This document shows, piece by piece, positions 44,367 through 55,359 of a DNA stretch of 64,000 bases; position 1 is the stretch's first letter; each line of letters opens with the position of its first letter. Source of the stretch: Tridacna crocea (Eukaryota; Mollusca; Bivalvia; Cardiida; Cardiidae); contig OX031059.1 of assembly GCA_943736015.1 (NCBI GenBank), forward strand, positions 21,136,501 to 21,200,500, in the 5' to 3' direction. The notes below the pieces were generated by a model, which was not told the DNA's origin, searched no databases, and saw nothing but the letters and a program-made list of their open reading frames with translations. A program made the translations under genes and the position numbers.

Positions 44367-44588
44367 TTAACCCTCACCATACAATTCCTGGTTTTTACAA
44401 ACCTGAAATAAGAGAGTTTTGAAAACATTGTGGAGAAAGGAGAAAATGCTGGTAACCAGAATTTTCTCCTTTTTCCCAGTATGTTTTCTGCCCTGCCAGA
44501 AACAAATTTTAATTTTTGAGTTGCATTTATTTTGTCCTCTGCAATTGCTTTCAGTTTGGACCAGTCTGAAATTTCGTTGTTTGGTTAA
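44367..44588 (-). mobile_element. TTAA MITE, subfamily A
   Basis: Hairpin GCTGGTAACCAGAATTTTC. TTAA at both ends. Confidence 0.85.
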
Positions 44589-45228
44589 CAGTTTAGGGAC
44601 CACAGGAGATAAAGCAGGTTGATCATGTTGTTGTTGTGTTTATGAGTGCTAAGCCTCAGTGCAACAAAGGCAAAATTACATTCATTAGCACTGTGTGTAT
44701 ATGTATTTTAATGCGCATGACATTGATGTATATAAAAAATAAAGTATTGTATATAATCATGTATATTTTGTATATATTAATTACAAACATGTGGTCTCTT
44801 GTTGTAAGAGGATATTATTTAGGGGTCTGAAATTTTGATTATTAAATACAAACCCTGTGAGTCTGTAATTTTCAGTAAAAAATGCAACATATGATCTAGA
44901 ATTAAAGTTGTTTCTAGGACAGTGTCCTGTACTGCTAATGTACAACCCTTACAATGGCAGTATTAACTGCCACTCTGTATTCTGGTTTACTTTGCAAAAA
45001 GGCAGTCATTGATACTGACAATGGTCCCACTCAATTGCTTCTACATGAACAGGTGATGAGTTAATATAAATGCACCTGAAAGTAGCTTAAATTTACTCTG
45101 GCAGATATCTTTGCAAGTTTTATGAATTCTTTAAATTGCGAAAATTTCTGTCACAAACATTTCAGGTCTTATCGTAATTGCAAATCAGTATATACTTCTT
45201 CTTATTTTCCAACTTTGCAAGAATTTGC

Positions 45229-45525
45229 TTAACCCTTTACAAAACAACTTGGACTCATGACCTGGTGGTTGCGAGTTCGATACCCAGCTGAGGCAAACTT
45301 TCTTTCCGGCGTATTTTTGCCTCTCACCTCTGCTGAAGCGTGTGAGAAAAGTAGTTTGTGGCTTTGAAAAGAAAGTTGTGTCACTGACTGCCATGTTATG
45401 ACCTTAGCTGTTAAAGTGGCATTAAGCCCTATACAACCAATACAACATCTTTTCTTATTGACATTTTGTCCTTTCCCCACAATGTTTTCAAACGCATCTT
45501 TCCCAGTGTTTGTTAAATTTTAAAT
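45229..45525 (+). mobile_element. TTAA MITE with 5'-truncated SINE S inside
   Basis: TTAACCCTTTACAAAACAAC, then SINE from GGACTCATGACCTGG (45,250) to about 45,448, then the MITE right half CCCCACAATGTTTTCAAACG. The A-box end of the SINE is missing. Confidence 0.72.
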
Positions 45526-45534
45526 TCTTATCTA

Positions 45535-45752
45535 TTTACCACACAATCCTGTTTTTTTAACAACCTTGACATGAAAAGCTTTGAAAACAATATCTTAAAA
45601 GGAGAAGATACTGGCAACCAGCTTTTTCTCTTTTCCCCTTTGTACGCAATCAAAGATAAATTCTGTCATCTGAGGCACCTTTTTTTTTGTTCTCTGCACA
45701 TGCCTTTCAATTTGGACAAGTCTAAAATGTTGAAACCTGGTAAAGAGTTGTA
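45535..45752 (-). mobile_element. TTAA MITE, diverged
   Basis: TTTACCACACAATCCTG start, CTGGTAAAGAGTT end. Hairpin weakened. Confidence 0.72.
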
Positions 45753-45959
45753 TAATTAGTCTAACTGACCTGTTTTACAGCCTAAAGGGTTGTATTATGG
45801 TTTGGCCCGTCTGTCCATAAGTCCTTTAGCAACTGTTTGCATGCGCAACTCCTCCCACAGTTACCATTTGAATAACTTGAAACTTGCCTCTCTGAATCTC
45901 TATCATGGGTAAATGTGCGTGTGAATTTTAAAATTTAGATCTTTGCAAGTGTTCTGGAT

Positions 45960-46196
45960 TTTAATCTTTTAACATACAATCAGGACTTAAAAAGACCATG
46001 AGAAAGACACCTTTTGAAAACAATGTTTGAAAAGGAGAAAATGTTGATAACTGCCATTTTCTCCTTTTCCCACAATGTTTTCTACCAAATCAAAGACATA
46101 TTCAGTCATCTGACCACATTTAAATTGTCATCTACAAAATTTTTTAATGTTTTTATTTTGAACAAGTCTATATTCAGCTCGTGTGGTAAAGAGTTT
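45960..46196 (-). mobile_element. TTAA MITE, subfamily A
   Basis: Readable hairpin GGAGAAAATGTTGATAACTG. Right terminus GTGGTAAAGAGTTTA. Confidence 0.78.
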
Positions 46197-46462
46197 ACCC
46201 ATTTCACTGACAAGCCCTTTCGGGCGTATATATGCCCTGCTTTGTAAAGCTCTTGTTTTTGCATATGCATTTGATTTGTTAATTTAAGGTGACTTTTTAA
46301 ATTTTTAGCTGTTCTGGCCAAAAGGCCATTAAGCCAGTGTCCTGGTGCTGTGTCCCTTGTTTAAGAACCAATATGTGCATTAAAGTTTTATTCCATACAT
46401 ATTTTGAATGGAAGCAAATGAACTGTGCTGGCTAACATGCGTTGATACTATTTTTAGATGCA

Positions 46463-46691
46463 TTAACCCTTTACCCCATAAGGCATTTCTATGGCATCTC
46501 TAATTGACCCAAAATAACAGCAAGGATGAAGCTGTTTCTTATGTGTATATGAGACCTTTTGATAGCATAGAAAACATTGTGACAAAAGGTGAAATTGCTC
46601 GTCACGAGCAATTTCACCTTTTGCCACAATGTTTTCCAAAGGCTCCTACAAGCAATGCGTAGAAATGAGTATCTATGGAGTAAAGGGTTAA
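46463..46691 (+). mobile_element. TTAA MITE, subfamily C, full length, inside repeat Q
   Basis: 229 bp. Flanks AGATGCA|TTAA and TTAA|GCCCCCTTTTAACTGAGCAT are the two halves of a reversed Q element. Confidence 0.93.
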
Positions 46692-47014
46692 GCCCCCTTT
46701 TAACTGAGCATGGCTCATATGAATTTAATTTCTTTAAAGAAAAAACCTTGCTACCGTGGGGCTGGCATCCGTTTTGGTTAAATGTAGGATCGACAGTTGA
46801 GGTTACAGTTGTCAAAGGGAAATAATTCATTTTTTTGCGACTCATAATTGTCCCTTACTGAAACTTGGTTGATTCTGTACCATTTTAGATTTTCTCGGTA
46901 GAAATGTTCATTTTTTTTTTGTGTTTATTTTTTTTCTGTTTCAAAATGTGTTTGATGTTTGTAGAAATGTAAGATGTTGAACATGAAGCCCTATATATCA
47001 TCCTATAGTTTTGT

Positions 47015-47247
47015 TTAACTCTTTACCAAACAACAAAATTTTGGACTAGTCCAAATTTAAAGCATTTGCAGTGGACAAAATAGTTGTGATTCTAATATTG
47101 AAATTCACTTAGGGATTTGGGTAGAGCAGAAAATATTGTGGAAAAGGAGAAAATGCTTGTCATGAGCATTTTCTCCTTTTCCACAATGTTTTTAAGAGCT
47201 TTATTTCTTAGGGTGTTAAAAGTTGGGATTGTGTGGTAAAGAGTTAA
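47015..47247 (+). mobile_element. TTAA MITE, subfamily A
   Basis: Hairpin tip GCTTGTCATGAGC, intermediate between A and B. TTAA both ends. Confidence 0.87.
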
Positions 47248-47554
47248 TCCATAATTTTAGCCATTTATGCTATCAAAATTTTCATCTACAGAACTCTCTT
47301 GGCAAAAAACTTTTTTTTCTACATTTAGCATGTGATCATGGATAATAAGACCTTCGTTAACCTTTATCCATTGACAGGCCTTGAAATCATCTTCTCATAA
47401 TCATGGTAAGTGTAAAAACACAGTGGTTGTGAACTTAGCTTATTATATATGAAAATGTCTTCACTCTAGAGATTTCTTATGAACTACTGTCTCTCTTATC
47501 AGTGGAGCGATTCAGGGTGTTCATGGCCCTCTCGTTCACAAGAAAATATCCTGT

Positions 47555-47996
47555 TTTATTTCATGCTTTCCAGTAGGATATCGAGAAATAGCAGTGAAAA
47601 TATTTTTCGATCTTACACTGATATCATCAGTGAAAATACCGATTTCCATGTTCTTGTTACCTAGGTTAATTGCGTGTGCCTCACAACCAGATGGAAATAT
47701 TTACCTTACATTTCTCGCGCTTGACATAATATTGTAATGGGTTGCTATGCAGGAGGGGTACGCCACGGGAAATAACGGAAAAGAACTGTACTGGATTTTG
47801 ATAAAGCTCCTCCCAGAAAGGGTTAAAAAGCATGAAATAAATAGAATATATATTGTTTTGGTGAAAGATCGAAATTTATTTCATCTTGTGAACACCATCA
47901 GTAATATTTTCACAAGTGGCATAGCCACAAGTGAAAATATTACCAATGATGTTCACTCGATGAAATGAATTTCAATCTTTTACCGAAAAAAAAAAA
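47555..47996 (+). mobile_element. Repeat family H, copy 2
   Basis: Same boundaries as copy 1. Palindrome GTGGCATAGCCAC flanked by AATATTTTCAC / GTGAAAATATT. Confidence 0.82.
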
Positions 47997-48152
47997 ACAA
48001 AAACAAATATCCTCAATATATATAATTATATCACATGAGTGGAAGAATATGATAATGATAGGACCTTGACAGGGTAAACTTTTTTGTAAACAACTAATAA
48101 AAGTATTGAAATATTAACGGTCTAGTTATACATTTGTGAGTGTATCTATAAC

Positions 48153-48289
48153 TTAAACCATTACCAAACAATCCCTGGTTTTCATGACCATGAGGAAGAA
48201 ACCTTTTGAAAACATTGTTGGAAAAGGAGAAAATGCTTCTAACCTTCTTCAGGGTCGTTAGAACTCTGGATTGTGTGATGAAGGGTTAA
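48153..48289. mobile_element. TTAA MITE, double right-end derivative
   Basis: Left ACCAAACAATCCCTGG and right AACTCTGGATTGTGTG are both right-half sequence. Only one hairpin arm is left. Confidence 0.72.
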
Positions 48290-49800
48290 AACCAACTGTA
48301 TTTGAACTGTAGAAATTTATGGCCTCTGGTTTGTTGTTGTTGTTTTTTTTTGCGGGGTATCTTTTTGCAAATAGTACGCAACTGCGTTTTTGCGTACCTG
48401 TATAGATAGTTACTACCCTGATATAGCAACGTTTGTATGATTGTTGTTATTGTTTAGCATCAGGTAGCGGATGCTGTTGATCCAAGACTAGACGTCATGT
48501 TCAGCGCAGATTGATCTTTTGAAAATGCCACTGGAGTCGCCATTTCATTTGAGAGAGAGCAATATACAAGTACCATCTTGCCATAACACGACGGATTTAG
48601 TAATTTCTCGTTTAAAATCTCGCCTCAGAATAGCACGAAACATGTAAATGTTGAAATGTTAGTATTTCATGTATTAATTTGAGCTTACACCTACTTCGAA
48701 TTACACCATTTCATACCTCGAATTACGCGAATTTTCAGAGGCATGGCCTGTAAATTCTTAACCCTAAGGGTGTTGAAATGATGAAATAGTCCTTTTCAAA
48801 AGTGTGTGTGTGTGGGGAGGGGAAGCAAAATCTAACGATTTGTATGGTATTTTGACAATAATTAGTGGATAGTGAACAGCACGTTTTCTGCAGTCTTATA
48901 TTTAGGCAATGTAATCTTGATATACTGTGTTTGCAAAAGTAGGATAGGTTGCGCTGCACGCCATAAACAGAGGTATAGGACGTATTCCTAGACAGTCCGT
49001 TAAATAGAGCATTTTCATTAAAGAAGGTCGTCAAGTAAAACTGCAAAAGGAAAACTCTTTGTTCTGAATGTCTGATTTAACAATGTATTTCAGGTGAAGG
49101 GCAAGTAACAACACATATTTCTGTGACTTTGCTGTAGTTGTGTACCTTGTTTACTAGAAAGACTTAAATGCAAGGCCTGAATGCCAGGCTAGACGTATTC
49201 CTTTTACTACTCCGAATACTCCAAACATGTTCTAGGGCAATGGAGTATTTCGGAACGTTGTGCCGTGTTGTAGCGCACCTCCTGAGCGGTTACTAGGTGA
49301 TACAAGATGGCTGAAAGACGGACGATTCTTCATGGCAAAATTTGCAGTTGTCCTTTTCTACGGCATGAATGCCATAAAAAAGGGCATAGTAGACTCGTTT
49401 CTACTCTCTCTCTGCAGCTAATCTCTCTCTGCCGCTAATCATATCCTCAACTAACACAGCTAAGACAGTAGCTCTTGCAACAGCCATCACGCCAATGTAC
49501 TTTCATTTCGATATGGTTTAGAATAATGTTCAGAACGTGCTTCATTCAGAACATACTTCCGGAACAGTGTATTGTGCTCTGAAATATTCGCGCGTCCCAG
49601 AACAGCATTGTGCCAGAACAGGTGAAAGGAATACGCCCGTACTTAGCACTCTGAGATTTAACAGTTTGAAATGGCAAATCAAAGGACAGAAAGTCCTGAA
49701 AAGCAAAATAGTGGAGCAGTAATTACCAATGGCATGGAAGAATGAAAATAAGCTTTTCATTAGATGTTTTATATTCCTATTCAATAAATAGATAGAAAAA
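48290..49800. other. Intergenic, no supported gene
   Basis: Less repetitive than its surroundings. A 43-codon frame at 49,307-49,438 starts in ACAAGATGGCTGAAAG but shows no domain or partner exon. Confidence 0.5.
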
Positions 49801-49816
49801 GCATAGAAAATAGATA

Positions 49817-49962
49817 TGAGCCATGCGCTTTGAAAAAGGGGCTTAATGAATCGGTGAAAAATATCGACCCAAGTCGGCGTGCATAGTCGGCGCAGGCTGA
49901 CATGGGCGGAAACTTCGCTATTATTCAATTTTCTGAATCTCCGGGGCCCAGTCTACCCCATA
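49817..49962 (+). repeat. Repeat family Q, GC-rich hairpin
   Basis: GAGCCATGCGCTTTGAAAAA, CGACCCAAGTCGGCG and GCGCAGGCTGACATGGGC. Confidence 0.72.
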
Positions 49963-49963
49963 T

Positions 49964-50185
49964 TTAACCCATTACCACACACTCCCTATTTTTGACGCCC
50001 CTGAGAAAGAAGTCTTTAGAAAACATTGTGGGAAAAGGAGAAAATGCTGGTAACCAGCATTTTCTCATTTTCCACAATGTGTTCTACTCTTCACAAAACA
50101 GAGTTTTCAGTCACTTTTATTTTGTCGTCTGCAAATGCTTTCTATTTGGACAAACCTAAAATTTTGTCGTTTGGTAATGAGTTAA
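49964..50185 (-). mobile_element. TTAA MITE, subfamily A
   Basis: Directly abuts repeat Q. TTAA both ends. Confidence 0.87.
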
Positions 50186-50280
50186 GTCGGTTGTTGAAAA
50201 TATTTGACCAGTATGGAGCCATAAGTATGTCATTGCTTGCCTGGTATCATGCGTCAGTATTTGATGTAGGACTGTAACCT

Positions 50281-50508
50281 TTAACTCCTTACCAAACAAT
50301 TCCAGGTTTAAGCAACCCTGAAGTAGAAGCCTTCTGAAAACATTGTGGGAAAATGAAAAAATACTGGTTACCAGCATTTTCTCCTTTTTCCTACAATATT
50401 TTGTACTCTTTCAAAGTTGAGTTTAATTTTTTTAGTTACGTTTATTTTGTCGTCTGTAAATGCTTTCAATTTGGACAAGTGTAAAATTTTGTCGTTTGGT
50501 AGAGTTAA
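50281..50508 (-). mobile_element. TTAA MITE, subfamily A
   Basis: 228 bp. Minor decay in the right hairpin arm. Confidence 0.87.
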
Positions 50509-50867
50509 ATTCCACTCTTAGACTTTAAAATAAATTCGACATAACGTGACTTTACTTACACTTTCTTTGCCTGCCAAACTTTTACAGAAAACATGTGCTT
50601 TTATTGCTCGGAATCATTTAAACAGTTGGCTTATTTCTTTCTTAGGGTCGTAATTAACTTATTTTGATAAAGATGAAATGCATTTAGAAATATTAAACAA
50701 GTACTTGGCTATAAAGATGACGCGTAGTTAAACTTAATTAAACCTTTGCATTAAACACATCAATTTCTTACCGTACCGTTACTTAAATTTCTTAAGGTTA
50801 AAAGGTGATAAATAGGTTTACCAGGCGTTCAGATTAAATATCTATGAAACATTTATAGTGTGTACAT

Positions 50868-52532
50868 TTTTATTTTACGATTTCCGGTAGGTTAATGAGA
50901 AATAATGAGAAAATATTTTTCGATATTTCATGGTTACGACCAGTGAAAAATACCGATTATATATTCTGGCTCCTTCAATTGAAGGCAAAAACAGCTGTAT
51001 CCGCGCATTGGTAAACTGGGTAAAATGGGCTTGACTCTAAACCAGAGAGAAATATGACGTAGTGTACCCTACATTTGTCGTACTTGACGTAATATTGTAA
51101 TGGGTTGCTATGCGGAACGGGTACGCCACGGGGAAATACCCGAAAAGAACTGTACTTGATTTTGATGGCAGTTCCCACAAAGAGGTATATAAACATGAAA
51201 TAAATAGAATGTTTTTTTCGATGAAAGATCGAAATTTATTTCATCCAGTGAACATCATCGGTAATATTTATACCCCCCAAAACTCTGTTTGGGGGGTATA
51301 TAGGAGTCAGCTTGTCGGTCGGTCCGTCCGTCCGTCCGTCCGTCGGTCGGTCGGTCTAGCTTTTTGTCCGCTCTATTTCTCATAAACTACTGGACGAATT
51401 TTATTCAAACTTCACAGGTAAACTCAGTATCAAGCAGAGATGTGCATATGAAATGTTAGTTATGGTTCATTGATTTTTCACTGAGTTATGGCCCTTTCAT
51501 GAAATTTCTTGTCCGCTCTTTTTCTCATCAACTATTGGACAGATTTGGTTCAAACTACACAAATAGACTCAGTATAAAGCAGAGATGTGCATATCCTATT
51601 TTGGTTATGGTTTATTTAGGTTTCATGGAGTTATGGCCCTTTCATGATTCTGGACAAATTTCTTTTTCATACTTGAATTTTGTCCGGAGCATATCTCCAA
51701 AACTATACTAGCTAGGGTTATGAAATTTCATGGTGGATAGATCTCATCGAGGGGGAGTGCACAGGAATCATAACTCTTGCTAGCTTAATTTTTGAGTTAT
51801 TGCCCTTTGTTGTTGTTTTTATACTTGAATTTTGTCCGGAGCGTATCTAGCTAGGGTTATGAAATTTCATGGGTGGATAGATCTCACCGAGGGGGAGTGC
51901 AGTGCAGAGGAAATATAACTTTGCTTGCTTAATTTTTGAGTTATTGCCCTTTGTCGTTTTTAATACTTGAATTTTGTCCGGTGAATATCTCAAAAACTAT
52001 ACTGGCTAGGGTTATGAAATTTCATGGGTGGATAGATCTCATCAAGGGGGAGTGCAGTGCATAGGAATCATAACTCCTGCTCCCTTAATTTTTGAGTTAT
52101 TGCCCTTTGTTGTTTTTCATACTTGAATTTTGTCCGGAGCATATCTCCAAAACTATACTAGCTAGGGTTATGAAATTTCATGGATGGATAGATCTCACCG
52201 AGGGGGAGTGCAGTGCACAGGAATCATAACTCTTGATCGCTTAATTTTTGAGTTATTGCCCTTTGTCTTTTTTCATACTTGAATTTGGTCCGGTGCATGC
52301 CCCAGGTTAACAACTTGGGGTAAGATGGGCGTATCTTGCGACAATTTGCCGCTCATGTTCAACTCTTACTTTTGTACTCAACCATTCTGCATTCTGTGAC
52401 AAAGACCTGTTTGGTGGCAAGGAGCTGGTGGGGGGTATGATCACGTTGAGTGATAGCTCTAGTTCACTCAGCTGTGCGAATATTACCGATGATATTCACT
52501 CGATGAAATAAATTTTGACCTTTCACTGTAAA
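50868..52532 (+). mobile_element. Repeat family H, copy 3, split by a pearl-like element
   Basis: H sequence to GGTAATATTT (about 51,269), resuming CACTCAGCTGTGCGAATATT near 52,484. Confidence 0.8.
51270..52483 (+). mobile_element. Chimeric pearl-like element (family III outside, family I inside)
   Basis: Head TATACCCCCCAAAACTCTGT is a hairpin with GTTTGGGGGGTATA, then GGTCCGTCCGTCCG and two family III cores. From about 51,650 there are four family I cores with the family I tail to about 52,360, and then the family III tail GGGGGGTATGATC...AGCTCTAGTT. Confidence 0.85.
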
Positions 52533-52721
52533 AAAACCGCTACATATTCCTCTATATATTCCAAACTCTCTAATGGCTATATAACTCTGAACATTTTTAA
52601 AAACGAAATTCAGACGAATATTTACTGATTAGTTATACTTCTGAAGCAACCAGGTGACCACCCAGAAGCTACCTTATGATGCATCGTGCATAGTTTCAGG
52701 TCGGTCTCACGACTGGTTATG

Positions 52722-52950
52722 TTAACTCTTTCCCAAACAAGCCCTGGTTTTTACATGTCTGCAGTAAAAGTCTTTCGAAAACACCGCGGGAAAAGAAGAA
52801 ATTACTCGTAAAGAGCAATTTGTCGTTTTCCCACAGTATTTTCTACCCTTTTCGAGAACTTTCTACCGTTTTCTCCAAATCTAAAATTGTCGTCTGCAAA
52901 CTCTTTTGGTTTGGAAGAGTCCAAAATTTGTCGTTTCGGAAAGGGTTTAA
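52722..52950 (-). mobile_element. TTAA MITE, subfamily B
   Basis: 229 bp. Right-end-first reading with ACATGTCTGCAGTAAAAG. Hairpin tip decayed. Confidence 0.87.
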
Positions 52951-53271
52951 AAAATTGTTTGTATTACTCCGGCCGAGGGCAATGAAAAACCAGGCTTAAT
53001 TTAGGATCGGCTTCGTCCTCAATCTTACCCCATCCCACGTAACGTAACTAATACCCATCAGGGGACGTAGTTCATATCTAAGCGCAACCGGTAGAGGCGA
53101 TACATAAACGAGAATTATTCAAGCACTTCTAGACATGGGAATAACCGAGTGATATTTTGCCAAACAACCCGATACTTTCGTGACTTAGAATCTGAGATAA
53201 TTTCCGTAAACAAAATAATAAAGGGACGCAAGTGCCACCTGAAACTTGATCGTCAGTTAACACCTTCCGCA

Positions 53272-53493
53272 ACTCTTTACCAGACGACAAATTTGTAGAC
53301 TTGACCAAACTGAAAGCATTTGCAGACGACAAATCAAATATGACTGAAATCATGTGGGCTGTGTTCGAAGGGTTGAAAATATTGTTGGACAAGGAGAAAA
53401 TGCTGGTTACCAGCATTTTCTCCGTGTCCTACAATGCTTTCAGAAGAGTTTTCCATCAGATTCGTTAAAACTCGGGATTGTTTAATAAAGGGT
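53272..53493 (+). mobile_element. TTAA MITE, subfamily A
   Basis: CTCTTTACCAGACGACAAAT start. Good hairpin, eroded termini. Confidence 0.8.
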
Positions 53494-53687
53494 AAGTTAT
53501 CGTAGACTTTCATCAGGTATAATATAGACGTCATATGATATATCTCGCATTCACACCCGTACTAATATATATTGGACACTACAGAAGAGAAAAATTTCAA
53601 CCCTGTACCCAAGACAAAAAAAAATGTTGGACTTGTCAAAACAGCTTTTGCCAACTCCAAGTCTGCCCCTTCCCCTACCAATCCGAT

Positions 53688-54034
53688 TATCTCCCGCTAG
53701 ATGGCATTCTATAAATACTCATCTATCTAATCTGGGCATCCTGGGTACAGAGCCGAACCACTTTCCTACGCGACAACCGTTACTTTGAATTTCAAACAAA
53801 AATAAACGTTTACTCAATAAAACGCTACCTCGTGCGATTCACCTAGCTCTAATCAGCATTTTAGAGAAATCTGGAGATAAAACGGCCCTGACTTTTCCTC
53901 AAACTTATTGATAACAGCCATTTTCTCCACTGCTACTTTATAGCGCGTATTACTACAGTCTCCCCGATATCGGGGAGAGTGATGCGTGATATAAGACCGA
54001 TCTAATTTCAGAAGAATATGACATGCGCAGACAA
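53688..54034 (+). repeat. Left copy of ~350-bp direct repeat flanking the ITIH-like gene
   Basis: Shares CGCTAGATGGCATTCTATAA, the CCGAACCACTTTCCTACGCG block and GAATATGACATGCGCAGACA with 58,552-58,902 in the same orientation. I estimate about 80% identity by eye. Confidence 0.88.
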
Positions 54035-54037
54035 ACG

Positions 54038-54127
54038 CTACCAATCCCGACCTTTAACTACCATGAAGAAGAAAGTTTTTAAGACTGATATTGGGTAAAT
54101 GAGCACTTGCTGGCAACCAGCATTTCG
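54038..54127 (-). mobile_element. TTAA MITE fragment
   Basis: CAATCCCGACCTTTAACTAC and GCTGGCAACCAGCATTTCG. Starts right after the left direct repeat. Confidence 0.6.
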
Positions 54128-54210
54128 TCGGTTTACTTAAAAAACCTCGTAACTTGCTTCAAGCTGTAGTGACGAGTTTTTTTTGCAGTAAACCGACTAT
54201 TTCATCATTT
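54126..54210. repeat. Imperfect inverted repeat, CGTCGGTTTACTT type
   Basis: Arms CGTCGGTTTACTTAAAAAAC and GCAGTAAACCGAC. A sister hairpin is at 61,772-61,850. Confidence 0.7.
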
Positions 54211-54433
54211 TTCTTACAGTGATTTTTACTTGTTTGAAAGTCAGTATGACTTGTAACACGCAAAAAGGTGCCTTCGGACACTTGCGTAAAATATCGTGTT
54301 GGATCAACCTACGCAGTCCGCGCAGGCTAATCCGAGACGGCACTTTACGACTACATTAGATTTTGTGCTGTAGTAGACTTGCACAAAACAGATATTTTCA
54401 TAAAACAGAAAGTGTTGTTTAGGATTAGCCTGC

Positions 54434-54708
54434 GTTTTCAACATTATTTCAGTTATGTTGCGGCGGACAGTGCACCTATTTATGCTTTCCTGGAGTCTCT
54501 TTTACCAGTACACCGCAAAGTTTTCTTTTCAAGCCACTGGCTACTTTCTCACATAGCCATCGTTGACACGATGGTCAATATTGGGAGAGGAATGAATCCT
54601 GTCGCAATGGCTATCATCAAACCTCGGAAGGAAATAGGCCTATCAGGGGATCCAACCGGCGACCCGTTGTACTCCAGTCCTGTACGCTACCTACTGAACT
54701 ACCGGGGC
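54434..54708 (-). mobile_element. tRNA-derived SINE, family V, copy 2
   Basis: Minus-strand head GCCCCGGTAGTTCAGTAGGT and B-box-like GGTTGGATCCCC. Confidence 0.85.
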
Positions 54709-54973
54709 TAGGCTGTTGGAACAGAACAATGTTTAGCTTTTTGTCTTCTATTGTATCATTAGAATCGTCATCGCAGCATTATTTTAAAATATTTTGTTCA
54801 ATCTTTTGTCAGGGAATCGCGAAGCACTTGTTTTTACCAAAATCTCTTGTTCATTACATACACCTGTTTTTGAAACAGTCATTTTTGTCATTTCAATTTT
54901 CACACGCTTTCTTCTATAAGACTCATAGAAAAAAAAAACACTTAAGCTGCTAAGCACGTCTCACTGACCTTTT

Positions 54974-55042
54974 GCGGACGGTGTAGATCTAAGATCAGAC
55001 TGCACAGAACGTGCAGTCTGATCTTAGATCTACACTGTCCGC
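54974..55042. repeat. Near-perfect inverted repeat upstream of the ITIH-like gene
   Basis: Two 32-bp arms (54,974-55,005 and 55,011-55,042) with one mismatch and a 5-nt loop. The core GATCTAAGATCAGACTGCAC recurs in looser form at about 12,524-12,590 and 20,590-20,650, so it is probably a repeat family rather than a gene-specific control site. Confidence 0.85.
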
Positions 55043-55289
55043 TAAGGAGATATTTTCCTCCAAATCATCAGTTTCGAATAACATAGGTCAGATTTTTACC
55101 ATCGATGTGAAAGTCTTTTTTCACTTATTTAGTAAGATACGGGTTAACCCACAGTTATTGAAGTTTTGATTTTTGTCTGAAAATAAGGATCTCATAGATG
55201 TACATGTACAAGACGCCGGTATCATGTTTGTGGTTTGCGTAAGTACTTGTAACCAAGGTAACAATTTCACCGTTGCAAAATATACTGGA

Positions 55290-55299
55290 TATATAAATA
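55290..55299 (+). promoter_or_regulatory. Candidate TATA box of the ITIH-like gene
   Basis: TATATAAATA lies 60 nt before the ATG at 55,360. If it is used, transcription would start near 55,320 with a short leader. There is no experimental support. Confidence 0.4.
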
Positions 55300-55359
55300 T
55301 CTGGACGAATTATTTCTTATCAAACATATCAGATATTACGGTGACTGAGCTCTGTCACT

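Noticed and set aside
49307-49438. 43-codon frame starting in ACAAGATGGCTGAAAG (possible first exon with a YY1-like start context)
   Set aside because: Cys/His spacing is suggestive, but there is no donor in frame, no downstream partner and no known family.
51320-51356. GTCCGTCC/GGTCGGTC microsatellite as an independent locus
   Set aside because: It is the leader of a pearl-like element and occurs in the same place in other copies.
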